A stretch of DNA of 60,370 bases from Fragilaria crotonensis (taxonomy: Eukaryota; Bacillariophyta; Fragilariophyceae; Fragilariales; Fragilariaceae), in assembly GCA_022925895.1 (NCBI GenBank), contig JAKSYS010000297.1:10001-70370 (forward strand), in the 5' to 3' direction. The notes under the pieces are model-generated. The model had not been told where the DNA came from and made no database searches. It worked only from the letters and a program-made list of their open reading frames with translations. Each line of letters begins with the position of its first letter. Position 1 is the stretch's first letter. A program made the position numbers and the translations under genes. Of this stretch, positions 22,228 to 33,700 are shown in pieces.

Positions 22228-23068
22228 ATGCTGTTCGCCACGGGAAGACAATCCCTCCTCAGTATTTCCCCTCGCATGGGTACCAGTATGATACGCACGA
22301 TGGCATCCTTGCCGCATCGTCGTTGGCAAGCGAACAAGAAGAAACTGCGATCCGCGGAAGTTCAGTTCCAAAACCGAATGACCACTCCGGACCATTCGCT
22401 CGCCATGGCCATGCCCACCAATGTTCGAGAAATGGACAACCAGACTCTCATTACCTTGGCTGCATTGAATGATCACGCGGCGTGTTCGGAAATGTTGATC
22501 CGTCACATTATGACTGCCGATAGATTTTCCTACGACATGGCACTGGAGAAGTATCAAGAAATAGACACCTTTCACAAGCAAGGGATGATGATGTATCTGT
22601 TTCCCTTTCAGATTGGTATTGTGACATCTTTGACTGCAGCAGTCGCTTCTGGTCCTCTTTGCTTCCATCTTCCCTCTGTCCATCTGTTCAATCATCACTT
22701 TGTAACAACTTCAGTGCCAGAACCAGAGGATTTGGAAACGTGGTTGGAAGTTGGGTCGTGGGCCTGGAATTGGATGGAACCTCCTCTTGGGCAGATTTCC
22801 TTTTTCTTGTTGTGCTTGCAGTTTTCGAGGTATGTGTGACCATGAGACTCGACTGGGACGTGTGCGGTGAAGTTTTTCAGGTTCTCACCTCGCTTTCTCG
22901 TGACCGTCCGGTCTGCAAACAAACAGGGCACAACTGAGCAATTTAGGCATTCGACCTTACACACGTTACGTGAAACAAGTTCGAATCAATCGACTAGTAA
23001 AGCAGTTCCCTCATTATGATGAGCGGATTATGGCGTCTTACAGCAAGACGGCTAAGCTTTGGAGTTGA
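22228..23068 (+). CDS. Conserved-looking membrane protein, probably mitochondrial, 243 aa
   Basis: Two exons, 22228-22829 and 22939-23068; the phase-2 junction fits and the sum is divisible by three. I chose the acceptor at 22938 because it gives the coherent NLGIRPYTRYVKQVR. The N-terminal 40 residues are basic and free of acidic residues, like a mitochondrial pre-sequence. A helical segment (RHIMTADRFSYDMALEKYQE) is followed by two hydrophobic segments (PFQIGIVTSLTAAVASGPL; GQISFFLLCLQF) around an unusually Trp-rich loop (DLETWLEVGSWAWNWMEPP). The tail ends FPHYDERIMASYSKTAKLW. The Trp/Pro/Gly-rich loop looks strongly constrained, so this is probably a widely conserved family, but I cannot name it. 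Convergent with the golgin gene. Confidence 0.75.
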
Positions 23069-23307
23069 GGAGTTACAAGTGATTGAAATTGCGTGAAGAA
23101 TTGAGCGAGTCCATGTAGGTACGGCAAAATGACATTAGAACTGAGACAAGGAAGCAACGCATGGAGAGGATTTGAATTGAAAGTGATATAAGAGGTTCAT
23201 GGACGATGAAGGAAGGATAGATACTACATTAGAAATAATAGTTCAAAACTATGGCGAGGATATTGCGTGAAGTACAGATCGAAATTGGACCGATGTACAG
23301 AAGTTGA

Positions 23308-24945
23308 TTAGAACCATGTGTCACTCTCTTGCTTCTTCTTTTCAATCTTAGCGATGTCGGCTGGTGTAAACTTCAGAACAGTGCCAATGGCTCCCTCCAT
23401 GTGTTCTCGAACAGCTGCATCAGACGAAAGGTAATTCACCATTAGGTTTCGGACGTACGAAAGTTTGGCGTCGTCAGTACTCCTTTCCGCAATGTTCAGA
23501 AGCTATACAGAGAGAGGGGGGATCCTCTGTAAGTGACCAGCCTCCGCAAACCAATCAGCAACAAATGCCTATCATTACTCACCCCAATATCACCTCGTTG
23601 TTGGGCCTCAAAAATCTCCTTCGCCTTCTTGCGATACAATCTAAATGATTCCTTCAGGTCCCTGTACTTCATTTCGTATTTTCCAGCATCAACCTTGCGT
23701 CTCTGTTCTGCCGACGCATCCGCCTTCTCCACTTCCATTGCCAAGCGTGCTTCTAAATCTTCCTTTTCCGATAAACACGTTTCGTACCGCTGTCGCCATT
23801 GAGCTGCCAGGAGTGCCTCTGAGCCCGATGTCTTCAACGATTGGTTTTCCGCCATAAGGAAGTCATATGCTTCTTTCCATTGTGCCTCTTGTGATGCTAA
23901 TTCGTTCTTGAGCAACTCCAATTGTGCATGATCTGCTCGAGCTTGTTCGAGTTCCTTTTCCTGAAATACGCCACAGAGTGAGTGAGAACAACTAAAGAAC
24001 TATCCACGCACAGAGCATATTTCATAGGCCAAACTCTGACTGTCGCGCAAAAGGACGTACCACATCTTCTCCTTCAATGCGTCGTTTGGCCGTCTGCACA
24101 TTATTGTTTTGCAAATCCCGCACATGCGCGTCAATCTGCTTTCGCTGCACCTCAGAGCGTACCCGGAACCGCCGAAACTCTTCCGTAATTTGCGACACTT
24201 TTTGTTTTGCGTCTTGTTGAATCTCAAGGGATTGTTCCGGCGACAAGGAATACGGAGGCAAGACCAAGGGTTCGCCAGTGTCTCGACGAATGAAATCCTT
24301 CAATGCGGCTTCGGATTCAAAGCGTTTCCATTTCTGATAGCGTTTGGGAGGATCGGGTGAATCCGGATTATCGATTTCAAAATCCACTAAAGCCCAGATT
24401 TCGTGACCTTCTTGAACTCGTTGACAAACTCGCGATATGTTGGACGAATTCTCTTCAACTTCGGTTCCAGTGGCGGCGTCGTCGGCTGGAGGATATCTTG
24501 GCACGTTATGTTCATTAGCTTCCAATTGTTCCTTCGCCAGTCTATTTTCAGCTGCATTAAGAAGGAGAAGGGCATGTGAGGTGCCCAATATTCAACCCAA
24601 ATGAACCATGCAATGCTACAGTTAAACGATTTTGTACGCCCTTGCCGCACTTTTTTTCTTTTCAACCACAATAATTCTAAATCGTCCAATATCCATCGCA
24701 TTCTCATTTCTGATTTATACAAATCATCTAGACGCACTGCACAGATCCCAGTTGAAATCAAGCTTACCCTTCAAGGCGTCCATCTCCTCTTGTTGCGCAG
24801 AGATTCTATCCTTGGCTAATTTCAGCAATGTTTTGTACTTATTGTTCGCTTCTTTCAATCGGTTCATTTGTACGACAACCTTACTAGCACCCCTCGAGGC
24901 AGCATCCTCAGATGGTTCTTGCACGCCCTCGTCCGCCATGGTCAT
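23308..24945 (-). CDS. GRIP-domain coiled-coil protein (golgin), 413 aa
   Basis: Four exons on the minus strand: 24945-24768, 24551-24061, 23960-23583 and 23502-23308, all GT-AG, phases 1, 0, 0, ending TAA. The ATG at 24945 is followed six bases on by an alternative at 24939 (MADEG). The body is coiled coil (KYKTLLKLAKDRISAQQEEM; EKELEQARADHAQLELLK; LEARLAMEVEKADASAEQRR) with an inserted W..R.FESE-type segment in exon 2. The last exon encodes a GRIP domain: KLSYVRNLMVNYLSSD with the key Tyr, then GAIGTVLKFTPADI. GRIP domains bind Arl1-GTP and dock golgins on the trans-Golgi. Function as a Golgi tether is inferred from the domain; the exon chain is my reconstruction. Confidence 0.8.
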
Positions 24946-25393
24946 CAAGCTCTCGGCGTATAGTTGGGTAATAGTGGGCACCGTTTGTACCGGCGATATG
25001 ACTCCGTTGGTCGTGGTGTCTCCTCAAAAACCTTGTAAAACTACCCTGCTCTATGCATACTCCGTATGCATACATACTCAAGGGAAAGCGCCAGTACGAG
25101 TACAATGTAGTACTCCACTACTCCGTTATCCATGGTACAACAAGTATGCATACACATGCACCATACACAATTGTACCATTGTACTCGAAGGGAGTACACA
25201 GTACAAGTACACAGGTGAAACAAGAAACAACGCCAACATTTTGACGTTTTTGAGTTTTGACTTTTGGCCAGCAAGGCTTTCATGTTAACTTGCAACGCAG
25301 CGAGTTTTTGAGCGTTGAACATGGGCGATGTCGATCCACGTGCTGTAGCTGGTGCGATCCTCCCAAGTTAGTAGCCACTCCAGGTCTCCTATG
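24946..25393. other. Intergenic between golgin and 2OG oxygenase genes
   Basis: No supported gene; rich in GTATGCATAC and GTAC words. Confidence 0.4.
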
Positions 25394-26530
25394 CTAGAAC
25401 CCCTGAAAGACTTTGTCATACTCTGGAAAGCCCATATCTCGATTCCAGGCCTCACCATCCAGAGTCTCGTAGACCGGTTTGACCTCAAATGGCTTCACTT
25501 CGGTTGGCCCCGTTGTTTCGTCCTGTTCTGTCTCTAAAGAATAATCCCGTTTCAAGCTCACAGCCCACGCAGCATTGTCGTTGGTAAAAGCTTGCGCCGC
25601 ACCACCGCCCTCTCGGACTTTGATCTTCTTCCAGAATGCAAACATGAGTGTGACACGTCGACCTGGACCCGAACATCCTTTGCCGGGCACCACACCATGC
25701 AGTACTTGTCCATCGAAAGCAACCAATCGCCTTTCCTTTGACGAACTTAGCCATCCCTTGGTCGCCAGTTGACCGTGCGCCAATTTTTGATTCGTCACCA
25801 ATGAGGGCCCGCCCGTCCCATCGGTGAGGAATAGAATCGTGGAGATTATGGGATTCCTCACTCCACCCATGCCTTCATTGTCGCTGTCAAAATGCATTTG
25901 ATGGCCGGATGCGTGAGGGCGATTGTGCGCCCACATCTCGACACTGGTCGCCTTGTTCAAGAGCGGAAACTTGGATTTGAGGTGGTGCAAGCATTTAAGT
26001 ACAATGCGCCCAATGAAGCCAAAGTCTTCAGTAGCCTTGCTCAGAGGAATAAGGTAGGAGAAGTACGGACTGGGCGGCTCGACTTGATAGTTGTGATCAA
26101 TCCAGTAAGGTGCGTCCGGGTCAAGGAAAACATCTTGTAAAATTTTCAATTCGTCACTAGTCAGAAAGTTGTCCATAATGTGGCATGGAGGCTTCGCTTT
26201 GGGTTGTTGTTCGGCTGGTGTTGTCGACGTTGATGAATCTAGAATTGTCGGATAGTCCAAGACCAAGCTCGAGAGTCGACAAGTGTATCCAAGCGATCCA
26301 AGTATTGATGAAACTTCCTTGGATCGACCCGACTGACAAAGAATCAAAGCAAGCCTTTCATACCCTGCAGCTGCTGCATTGTCCGACGCGCCATGATGAC
26401 GAGCAATTCCATTGTCTGCCAGAACCTTACGGTACAGTCGCTCCACCTCCTCCATATCCGCATCCGGTGATAACCACAACTTCCGTGCTCTGGCTAGCAA
26501 GTCCATTGATTCCGTTGCAAATGTCGCCAT
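25394..26530 (-). CDS. 2OG-Fe(II) dioxygenase with TPR-like N-terminus, 378 aa
   Basis: Single exon. Predicted to hydroxylate a substrate using 2-oxoglutarate and O2. The iron site is complete: H-x-D in HQMHFDSD (about 25873-25905) and the distal His in LHGVVPG (about 25683-25702), followed by the 2OG-binding Arg in GRRVTLMF. The core is preceded by CHIMDNFLTSDEL, the usual entry to prolyl-4-hydroxylase-type folds. Residues 1-90 are helical with a TPR-like pattern (EEVERLYRKVLADNG; GYERLALILCQSGRSKE). No signal peptide, so a cytosolic or nuclear substrate is likely; the substrate is unknown. It is divergent from the sulfotransferase gene at 27024. Confidence 0.85.
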   Translation of the reverse strand: MATFATESMDLLARARKLWLSPDADMEEVERLYRKVLADNGIARHHGASDNAAAAGYERLALILCQSGRSKEVSSILGSLGYTCRLSSLVLDYPTILDSSTSTTPAEQQPKAKPPCHIMDNFLTSDELKILQDVFLDPDAPYWIDHNYQVEPPSPYFSYLIPLSKATEDFGFIGRIVLKCLHHLKSKFPLLNKATSVEMWAHNRPHASGHQMHFDSDNEGMGGVRNPIISTILFLTDGTGGPSLVTNQKLAHGQLATKGWLSSSKERRLVAFDGQVLHGVVPGKGCSGPGRRVTLMFAFWKKIKVREGGGAAQAFTNDNAAWAVSLKRDYSLETEQDETTGPTEVKPFEVKPVYETLDGEAWNRDMGFPEYDKVFQGF

Positions 26531-27023
26531 CGTATATTAACATGTCTCCAAACAAAAATTCCCTTTCCCAACGATTGCATTGAGTTGTACATGTACAACA
26601 ACGTTGGGCACTCTGATGGGGTCGGTGTTCTGTCGTTTGTATGTACTCATCACTCATCACACAATCAAGATTCTGTTTCGATTTGCGGCTGATGTACGCG
26701 GAGAATTTGGTATGTCATTATACGCACGCAGGTTATGGTAATGGCGGAGAAACAAGACAGCAGCTGATACTGGAGTATTGGACTGCTACTATTCGAACCC
26801 ACCAACTCGCGACTCGCGACTCGCGACATGCGTTTCGGGGCCGGCCGTTGCGATTATCACATCATCCTTGTAGATGCACTTCGTCCCTTTGCAGAAAATC
26901 GGCGACACTCCTCCACAGCAATTTCTCAATTCATGATCACGGTGTCGGCCGAGATGGAGAATCTCGGACTTTGGAATTGGAACTGAAAATCGGCATGGCG
27001 AACGATACATCAAACGATCAAGA
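26531..27023. promoter_or_regulatory. Divergent spacer, oxygenase / sulfotransferase 1
   Basis: 493 bp shared upstream region of two divergent genes. A small CTCGCGA tandem (three units) lies at about 26812-26827. No TATA box or initiator that I can place with confidence. Confidence 0.3.
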
Positions 27024-28436
27024 ATGCGAGGCGTTCCCATCAGAAGTAGCAAATCTGGACAAAAACAATCGCTTTCCTGTAAAAAGACGGTCACCAGACG
27101 ACTCTACGAGCTCGTTCTTGTACTCGCAACGGCAACGATAACGCTGTTGTTTTCCCTCGTTGTGAACGAGTCAAAGTTGAATTCTTCAACTAGTGTTGGA
27201 GGCATTGGCGTTGTCCAGAATGAAAGACTGAATACTGCCATGTTGGGAAGAACGGCAGTGACTTCTCAATTCCTCAAGAATAATGACGTGACTGCAGCGC
27301 TATTGCCAAAGGGCCGTATCGACTATTCAGATTACACTGGCCCTTCCAGAGCATTCACTAAGTTCGAACATGCCTTTCCTTGTTATCCTGGCGAGAAGAA
27401 GCTCATGCTTCAGACTCCAGCGCATGAAGGGATTCTCTTTCATCGGCCCATGAAGACTGGATCGACTACCATGACCGGGGTTTTACTTCGGCTGGTCCAT
27501 AATCGTGGACAAAAGCTTGGCTTTGAGAAATGTAAGCATCGAAGTATTCATGGATCTGGTCGTTCATTTGAGTTCGGCCTTAGAGACAGGTCAAAATCAT
27601 TTCTCTTTTCAATTATTCGAGAGCCTCAAGCTCGAGCATTGTCGCAGATTTTTCATTTCGAGGTTTCACACATGCGGAGAGAACCCACCGATTCGTACTT
27701 GCGGTCTCGACTCCTTTCCAACTACTACCACCTCCACTATTTCGCTGATCTTGGTGTTCGTCAATACACGAATTCATCGCAGGTTGAAATGATGAAACTG
27801 CTTGCAGCCAAGAAAATCGGTTATAATTCTTCTCAGCAGCTTGGTAAAGCATGGAAGAGCTTGTCGCCGAGAAAACAGCGACAGCATGGGCGAATTTTGA
27901 GGGGGTTTAATCTCTTTGGATCCGACTTTACCCCTCATAAGGTGATTGGCGACATTTTGGAGGACTACGACCTGGTCGGTATCATGGAACGGATGGATGA
28001 ATCCTTGGTTGCGCTCCAAATGCTCCTGAACCTAACCACCAAGGAGATTCTGTACACCAGAGCGAGATCTGGCGGCAGCTTCTCCAATAGTCTCCCCCCT
28101 CACCCATGCATCTACATCCTGCCGATCTTTACATCGCCTGGCATGAAGGAGTTTCTTGCATCTGATGAGTGGAAGGAACATATCGCAGCTGACGTGGAAT
28201 TTTTGAAGGCGGCGCACAAGAGTCTGGATCGCACCATTAAAGCGCTTGGTCGTGAGGAATTTAATCGCAAACTTTCTATATTCCAGAATGCCCTCAAACT
28301 TGCTGCTATTAATTGTGCGGGTCGGGTGCGAACCATGTGTACTGCTGGTGGTGAAGTGGTTCGACCCGTCAACACCACTTGCTATGTTTGGGGTGAAGGC
28401 TGCGACCATGATTGTATCGATGAGTTGGAGTTGTGA
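27024..28436 (+). CDS. Golgi-type sulfotransferase, tandem copy 1, 470 aa
   Basis: Single exon. Type II membrane topology: a short basic cytosolic tail, one membrane span (ELVLVLATATITLLFSLVV), then a lumenal enzyme. PAPS-binding motifs are visible: 5'-phosphosulfate loop HRPMKTGSTTMTG and 3'-phosphate site FSIIREPQARALSQ. The C-terminal part is Cys-containing (CAGRVRTMC; CYVWGEGCDHDC). The enzyme would transfer sulfate from PAPS to a glycan in the Golgi lumen; diatoms make sulfated polysaccharides, but the acceptor cannot be read from sequence. It is paralogous to the gene at 29242, with extremely similar C-terminal thirds and a divergent middle. Confidence 0.85.
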   Translation: MRGVPIRSSKSGQKQSLSCKKTVTRRLYELVLVLATATITLLFSLVVNESKLNSSTSVGGIGVVQNERLNTAMLGRTAVTSQFLKNNDVTAALLPKGRIDYSDYTGPSRAFTKFEHAFPCYPGEKKLMLQTPAHEGILFHRPMKTGSTTMTGVLLRLVHNRGQKLGFEKCKHRSIHGSGRSFEFGLRDRSKSFLFSIIREPQARALSQIFHFEVSHMRREPTDSYLRSRLLSNYYHLHYFADLGVRQYTNSSQVEMMKLLAAKKIGYNSSQQLGKAWKSLSPRKQRQHGRILRGFNLFGSDFTPHKVIGDILEDYDLVGIMERMDESLVALQMLLNLTTKEILYTRARSGGSFSNSLPPHPCIYILPIFTSPGMKEFLASDEWKEHIAADVEFLKAAHKSLDRTIKALGREEFNRKLSIFQNALKLAAINCAGRVRTMCTAGGEVVRPVNTTCYVWGEGCDHDCIDELEL

Positions 28437-29241
28437 CAAAAGGCAGCGCATATAAGATGGGGTGGGATTCTGCGGTGCGGCGGGAGGATATTCTGTGATC
28501 ACGCAAATGGTCTGTCCAAAGGGGCTTTTTGACCAGTCAGCTGAATCCTGTGGAGTCGCGATTCCCGCCTTTCACGATGAGAACACAATCTTCCTTCCGT
28601 CGTGCAGAGTTGGACTGAACGCAGTGCTGGCTTGAAGCAAACATCGCCTTCGTGCAACCAGTCGTCACATTTTGGATGTCCGTTAGCGTTTGGAAGCGTT
28701 GATATTTCTCGAGCTCTGGTATTGAGAGATGAACACACTCTTGTCTTTACTCGTTGAACATACTCGTTGGATATGTTTCTACAACGCTGGGGCTTATTGC
28801 CACTGCCAACCGAATTCATCACCTCCTATTTTGCATTGGTTACCTTTTTGTTTGTTTGGTTGATCACACCATGACCTCCAGATGATCAATCAGCCAATGG
28901 TTTCCACAATGACTACAGCATCGGGTACCAGGTAACTAAGCAAGGACCTTGTTAGTGCGCTTTCCTTGTACGCAGTCAAAGACAACTGTCAAGGGTAGTC
29001 AAGATTCAAGATAATCTCCTGTGGTTTCTAATAGTCTAGCTAGTAGTCAAAGCGTGGATTGTGGATTGTGGAGGACAAATGCTGTCCTCTCTAGACTATC
29101 GTACTAGCACAGGTTCGCTGTCCCGCATGGATCATTTTCATCACAGCACACATCATACGTACAGAGTACAGACCGTACCTATCCAACTTACTCGATAAGA
29201 AGTTTTCGTTTTTACTGATAAATATTGGAAAACAATTGACA
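28437..29241. other. Spacer between tandem sulfotransferases
   Basis: No supported gene. Confidence 0.4.
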
Positions 29242-30621
29242 ATGATCGGTGTTTCAACCACAAGCAGTGGGAACGCTCGAATGAGACGACCGGCCCAAGC
29301 GCAGGCAATCTACAATGCCTTCATTATCGTCGTGACTGCAACAATAACATGGAACCTTGCTTTCTTCGTTAACACCGCGTTTTTAAAAAATTCATCGACC
29401 ATCCCTGTCATTTCAAGAGCCAAGCCTCCGTGTCCGCGCCAAACTCTGGCAAGAATGAAGGCGTCAATAATCGAAAAGGACACTTTGAAACTGCCAAAGG
29501 GTCATATCGACTATTCAGATTACACTGGTCCCTCCAGAGAATTCACCAAGTTCGAACATGCCTTTCCTTGTTTCCGGGGCGAGAAGAAGCTCATGTTGAT
29601 GACCCCAGCGAAGGAAGGGATTCTTTTCCAACGACCCACCAAGACAGGGTCCACTACCATGACTGGGATTGTACTTCGATTGGTACACAATCGTGGACAA
29701 AAAGTTGGCTTTGAGAAGTGCAAACATCGAAGCATTCATGGATCTGGTCGGTTGTTTAAGTTTGGTCAACGGAACAAGACGAGGTCGTTTTTGTTTTCAA
29801 TCATTCGACATCCTCAAGCCCGAGCATTGTCGCAAATATTTCATTTTGAAGTTACAGTCGGTCGTCATGAGCCAACAGATGAGTTTGTGATGCAGAAACT
29901 CCTGCAAAACTACAACCATATGCATTATCTCAATGATTTACGGGTTCGCGACTATGCATCGCCACACGAGGCATCGCGGAAACACCAGCTCGCAGTACGT
30001 ATGGGGTACGATTCAGTTCAAAGTCAAGCCAATGCGTTGGAGAAAAGTTCGCCGGAAGTTGTTCGCCACTATGAGCGAGTGTGGAAACAATGGCGTGAAT
30101 TTGGACCGAATGTCACACAGCACAAGGTGATTGGTGACATTCTGGATGATTACGACTTTATCGCCATTATGGAGCGAATGGATGAATCCTTGGTTGTGCT
30201 ACAAATGCTATTAAATCTAACGACCAAGGAGATTCTGTACACCAGAGCAAGATCTGGCGGCAGCTTCTCCAATGGCTTCAAAGATCGTCCGTGCATTTAC
30301 ATCCTTCCGGGGTTCACCTCTCCTGGTATGAAGGAGTTTCTCGCGTCTGATGAGTGGAAGGAACATGTTGCGGCCGACATGGATTTTTTAAAGGCGGCGC
30401 ACAAGAGTCTGGATCGCACCATTGAAGCACTTGGTCGTGAGGAATTCAACCACAAACTTTCCATATTCCGAAATGCACTCAAACTGGCTGCTCTTAATTG
30501 TGCGGGTCGGGTGCGAACCATGTGTAGTGCTGGTGGTGAAGTGATTCGACCCGTCAACACCACTTGCTATGTTTGGGGTGAAGGCTGCGACCATGATTGC
30601 ATCGATGAGTTGGAATTATAA
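29242..30621 (+). CDS. Golgi-type sulfotransferase, tandem copy 2, 459 aa
   Basis: Single exon; start ATG at 29242 (MIGVSTTSS), since the frame upstream has no ATG. It has an N-terminal basic tail, membrane span (AFIIVVTATITWNLAFFV), conserved LPKG.IDYSDYTGPS, 5'-PSB loop QRPTKTGSTTMTG and 3'-PB site FSIIRHPQARALSQ. In the middle (about residues 200-290) it differs strongly from copy 1, but from KEILYTRARSGG to the shared end DHDCIDELEL the two are nearly identical, also at DNA level. Same predicted reaction as copy 1; the divergent middle could alter acceptor choice. Tandem, same orientation. Confidence 0.85.
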   Translation: MIGVSTTSSGNARMRRPAQAQAIYNAFIIVVTATITWNLAFFVNTAFLKNSSTIPVISRAKPPCPRQTLARMKASIIEKDTLKLPKGHIDYSDYTGPSREFTKFEHAFPCFRGEKKLMLMTPAKEGILFQRPTKTGSTTMTGIVLRLVHNRGQKVGFEKCKHRSIHGSGRLFKFGQRNKTRSFLFSIIRHPQARALSQIFHFEVTVGRHEPTDEFVMQKLLQNYNHMHYLNDLRVRDYASPHEASRKHQLAVRMGYDSVQSQANALEKSSPEVVRHYERVWKQWREFGPNVTQHKVIGDILDDYDFIAIMERMDESLVVLQMLLNLTTKEILYTRARSGGSFSNGFKDRPCIYILPGFTSPGMKEFLASDEWKEHVAADMDFLKAAHKSLDRTIEALGREEFNHKLSIFRNALKLAALNCAGRVRTMCSAGGEVIRPVNTTCYVWGEGCDHDCIDELEL

Positions 30622-31392
30622 CAGGAACCATCTGGTCGCAGCTCGTAGGGGCTCTGCAACGAGATGGGTGATGAATCGCAAACGCACAGTAAGGTTTAAG
30701 AGGCCGGCGACGGCGCCTTGTGCAAAGGCTCAGCTGAATCGCGCGAACTTGTGGAGTGGGTACAGTGTGCTCAGGTACAACGCATGGCATGCTACAATAT
30801 CATTTCTCATTTCGGATTGCACCTGCTGGACAGCATTTCAATGAAGAGCAAAGGTAATAGGGTTCCGCAGTATGACGAGTTCTGGATCGGAGAGTGGATA
30901 GACCTGGCTGACGCAGTGGCCCGAGTCCGAATGCTGACGAGTTATAGCGTGCCTAATTTGCGCTTCATGCCTCGTGCTGTTTATTGAAGCAGGGTTAAAG
31001 GACTGATCCAAGTCATCACTTCCAACATGGTGTTTTAGTGGTGCAGGTGTACCTGCAAGTGTCATACTACTAGTAGCAGTACTATAGTACGTGCCTATTC
31101 TTCAGCCCGGACTACCCTATGGCCATACAGCACCGCGTACCGCAAAATTCAGTGGTATTAAAGAATAGCAGTAAACAATGGTACTCGGAGTACGCCAGTA
31201 GGACTTTTCCACTCGACACACGACCAGCGAAGCAGAAGACAAACAACTCACCTCGAACAAAAAATGTATTCATACAACATTCTACTAACCGCCTTGGATG
31301 CGTTTTGACATGTCGACGACGTGTCACAGACGACGATAGAAGTCCGATCCCAGATCCCCTGCCTCGCCGTTGTTTCGAAACACTGTTCCACG
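30622..31392. other. Intergenic
   Basis: No supported gene; GTAC palindromic words near 31070-31090. Confidence 0.4.
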
Positions 31393-32990
31393 ATGAAATG
31401 GGGAGTTGTTTCACTAATCGTACCATGCGCGGTGGATGGCTTCCGAGCCCAATCACCTATTCGATTGAGGAACAAAAATCCATTATCAGTACCCAGGTTC
31501 TACTCTGAGCCAAACCCGACAACGGAGAAGGAGACATCAACTCGGAAACCTCCTGTGTATACCTATCAGAGCGGTCTAAGGAAGCTTTCATTCAAGATTG
31601 ATGAATCATTAGGGCTTACCGACTCGTTCCCTCCCATGGGTCGATCTCGCCGAACTGTTAATCTTCCTGGGGGATCGGAGGATGATGAGGAAGTGGACGA
31701 CGGCCATTGGAAGAGTTTTCTCGAAGTGATGCTGGATGTGATCAATGATGTTACTCCAGATAAGTGGGATGTCACTAGCATGGCCCGCTCGAACCGACGA
31801 ACGCGCCTGCTGCGGGACAGAGCATATGCAAAACCGGAGCCTTTCGACACTGAAAACATTGTCAGTCCACCTGGCCTAAAGGATCTTTCTCCTCCCAAAC
31901 GCAAAGACGGAGAGGTGTTTTGGATCACAAACTTAGCTCGTCTTCTTGCATTTGGGATTTCCTATGCTATATTTCCTTTTATTACGAGGGTTCTAGACGG
32001 ATTCGTTACGATGCCACCGGAAAAATTGGACGACATCGCCTCAAAGTTCGGGCCTGGAATTTCCATTCTGTATGGTACTTTCATCTCGCTGACGTTATCA
32101 ATTCTATATCGACGCCAGCAAGAGATTCAAGACGACGCTGCTATTGAGGCTTCCATGCTGGTTCTCATGACACGAAACTTGCTATCCTTGTTTCGAAACG
32201 ACAGGGCCTTGTTGGAAGAGGCTGGGCAGTGCTCGGCCGATCAGGTTCGAACTCTGGTTAAGGGAAGCCGAGGCGGCGAACTCGTACTCTTGATGTACTC
32301 GGATCCGTATGCTCGCATGTTGGAACTAGTTGACTGTTTCGAAGAAAAGTTGATTGCAGAGGGAAAGACCGATTTGGGTGGAAAGAGTGTGAGTATCCTC
32401 AATGCTGGGACAAAAACACCGTAGGTTCGAGACGTCTGTGTCTCACCTTTTTGCTACTCGTCATCTTTCTGTAGGCATTGACTAGCAGCTGTCGTGATAC
32501 ACTGAAGGATCTGTTCAAGTTGCGTGCAAATCGACTCTCGAATGAAGCGCAATCCTTGCCTACGACGCATTTTTTGATTCTGATAACTCTCACCGGTCTC
32601 ATTCTCCTGACGTACACTGTGTCAATTCTCCCAACGGTCGATGCTTCAGGGAATCCCTCCAACGAGGCGAGCATTATCTTTGGCATTCTCTCCAGCGTAT
32701 ACGTTCTGTTCTACAACTTTGCGTCAGATCTCAATAATCCTTTCTCCGGAGTGTATCAGGTGCGGCGAAGCGCCACAGCCAGTCATTTACTTGAGTTGAA
32801 GTGGCTGATTGCCCACCATCCAGTGTTAAGAGGGAAAGTTGACTTTGAAGAAGCTCAGGACTGCAATCGGCTAGGAGAGGACGTTGTCGTGATGCGTAGT
32901 CCAGGTCTTGGCGACTTGCTATTTTCCCGCGAAGACATCTATCCTGATAGTCCCAAGGTTGTAAATGGCGGAGCAGAACCCAAGAATTGA
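31393..32990 (+). CDS. DUF4239-like (bestrophin-like) membrane protein, 503 aa
   Basis: Two exons, 31393-32388 and 32475-32990, phase-0 GTGAGT...AG intron of 86 nt. ATG at 31393 is the first in frame and starts a hydrophobic leader (MKWGVVSLIVPCAVDGF) that may be a signal or plastid pre-sequence. A polar segment of ~200 residues follows, then about four membrane spans: ARLLAFGISYAIFPF, ISILYGTFISLTLSILY, FLILITLTGLILLTYTVSIL and IIFGILSSVYVLFYNF. The loop EASMLVLMTRNLLSLF between spans 2 and 3 and the motif LNNPFSGVYQV after span 4 match the DUF4239 layout. Members are thought to be bestrophin-like, possibly channels. Assignment from topology and motif, moderate certainty. Confidence 0.7.
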
Positions 32991-33700
32991 CTTCATCGCA
33001 ACGCGACGCAGTGAGAGGTGATTGCCCAAAGTTGTTGAGACATTTCTGGATTTTGCTGTACTCTGTTGATGTGGTTCTGGTCCGGTTTCAGGTTTCCGCA
33101 GGGATTAGGATGCTTCTGCCATATCCGTTGAAGAACAAAGTAGACAATTACGCCCAGACTTTTGAGCAGGCGAGTGTAGAACATTTGGAGCTGAGTTGCA
33201 AATCTGAGACAACTCGCTCGAGTGACGAGTGGAGACATGTCCACAACCCAGAATGGACAAATAGCATTTTATATCATATGTACGACTAGCTAGACTAGGT
33301 CTACTCTGATCCTCTGTGCTGTGGTGACTGAGGTCTGAAGTGTATGACAAAGGTCGTAGATTATACGTATAGAAACACGCTTTATGTCAGGTCACTACCG
33401 GTACCAAACGACATAATATACTCGTACTCTACTCTCCAGCCACGAAAAGCGTAGAACAATGTGCCCCCGAGAACGGAACTTGGAAAAATGGGAAGACGTA
33501 ATATGTGGACCTCCTTAGACTTTTGATCCTGAGTTCGGATTACTACATTAGTCCTCGCGGTATGGAACTTGTAATCTTTGCGACAGAGGAGAATGCAGTC
33601 TTCATTGTTCGCTACTCCAGTACAAAGTACTCGAGTAGAAAATAGAGTCTAATAATTCAAAGTACTAATTCTAGGGAATAGGAAGAAACTGCCTGTCATC
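32991..33700. other. Intergenic
   Basis: No supported gene. GTACTCGAGTA-type words near 33610-33640. Confidence 0.4.

Noticed and set aside
23533..24518. Plus-strand frames within the golgin gene
   Set aside because: They are antisense to well-supported coiled-coil exons.
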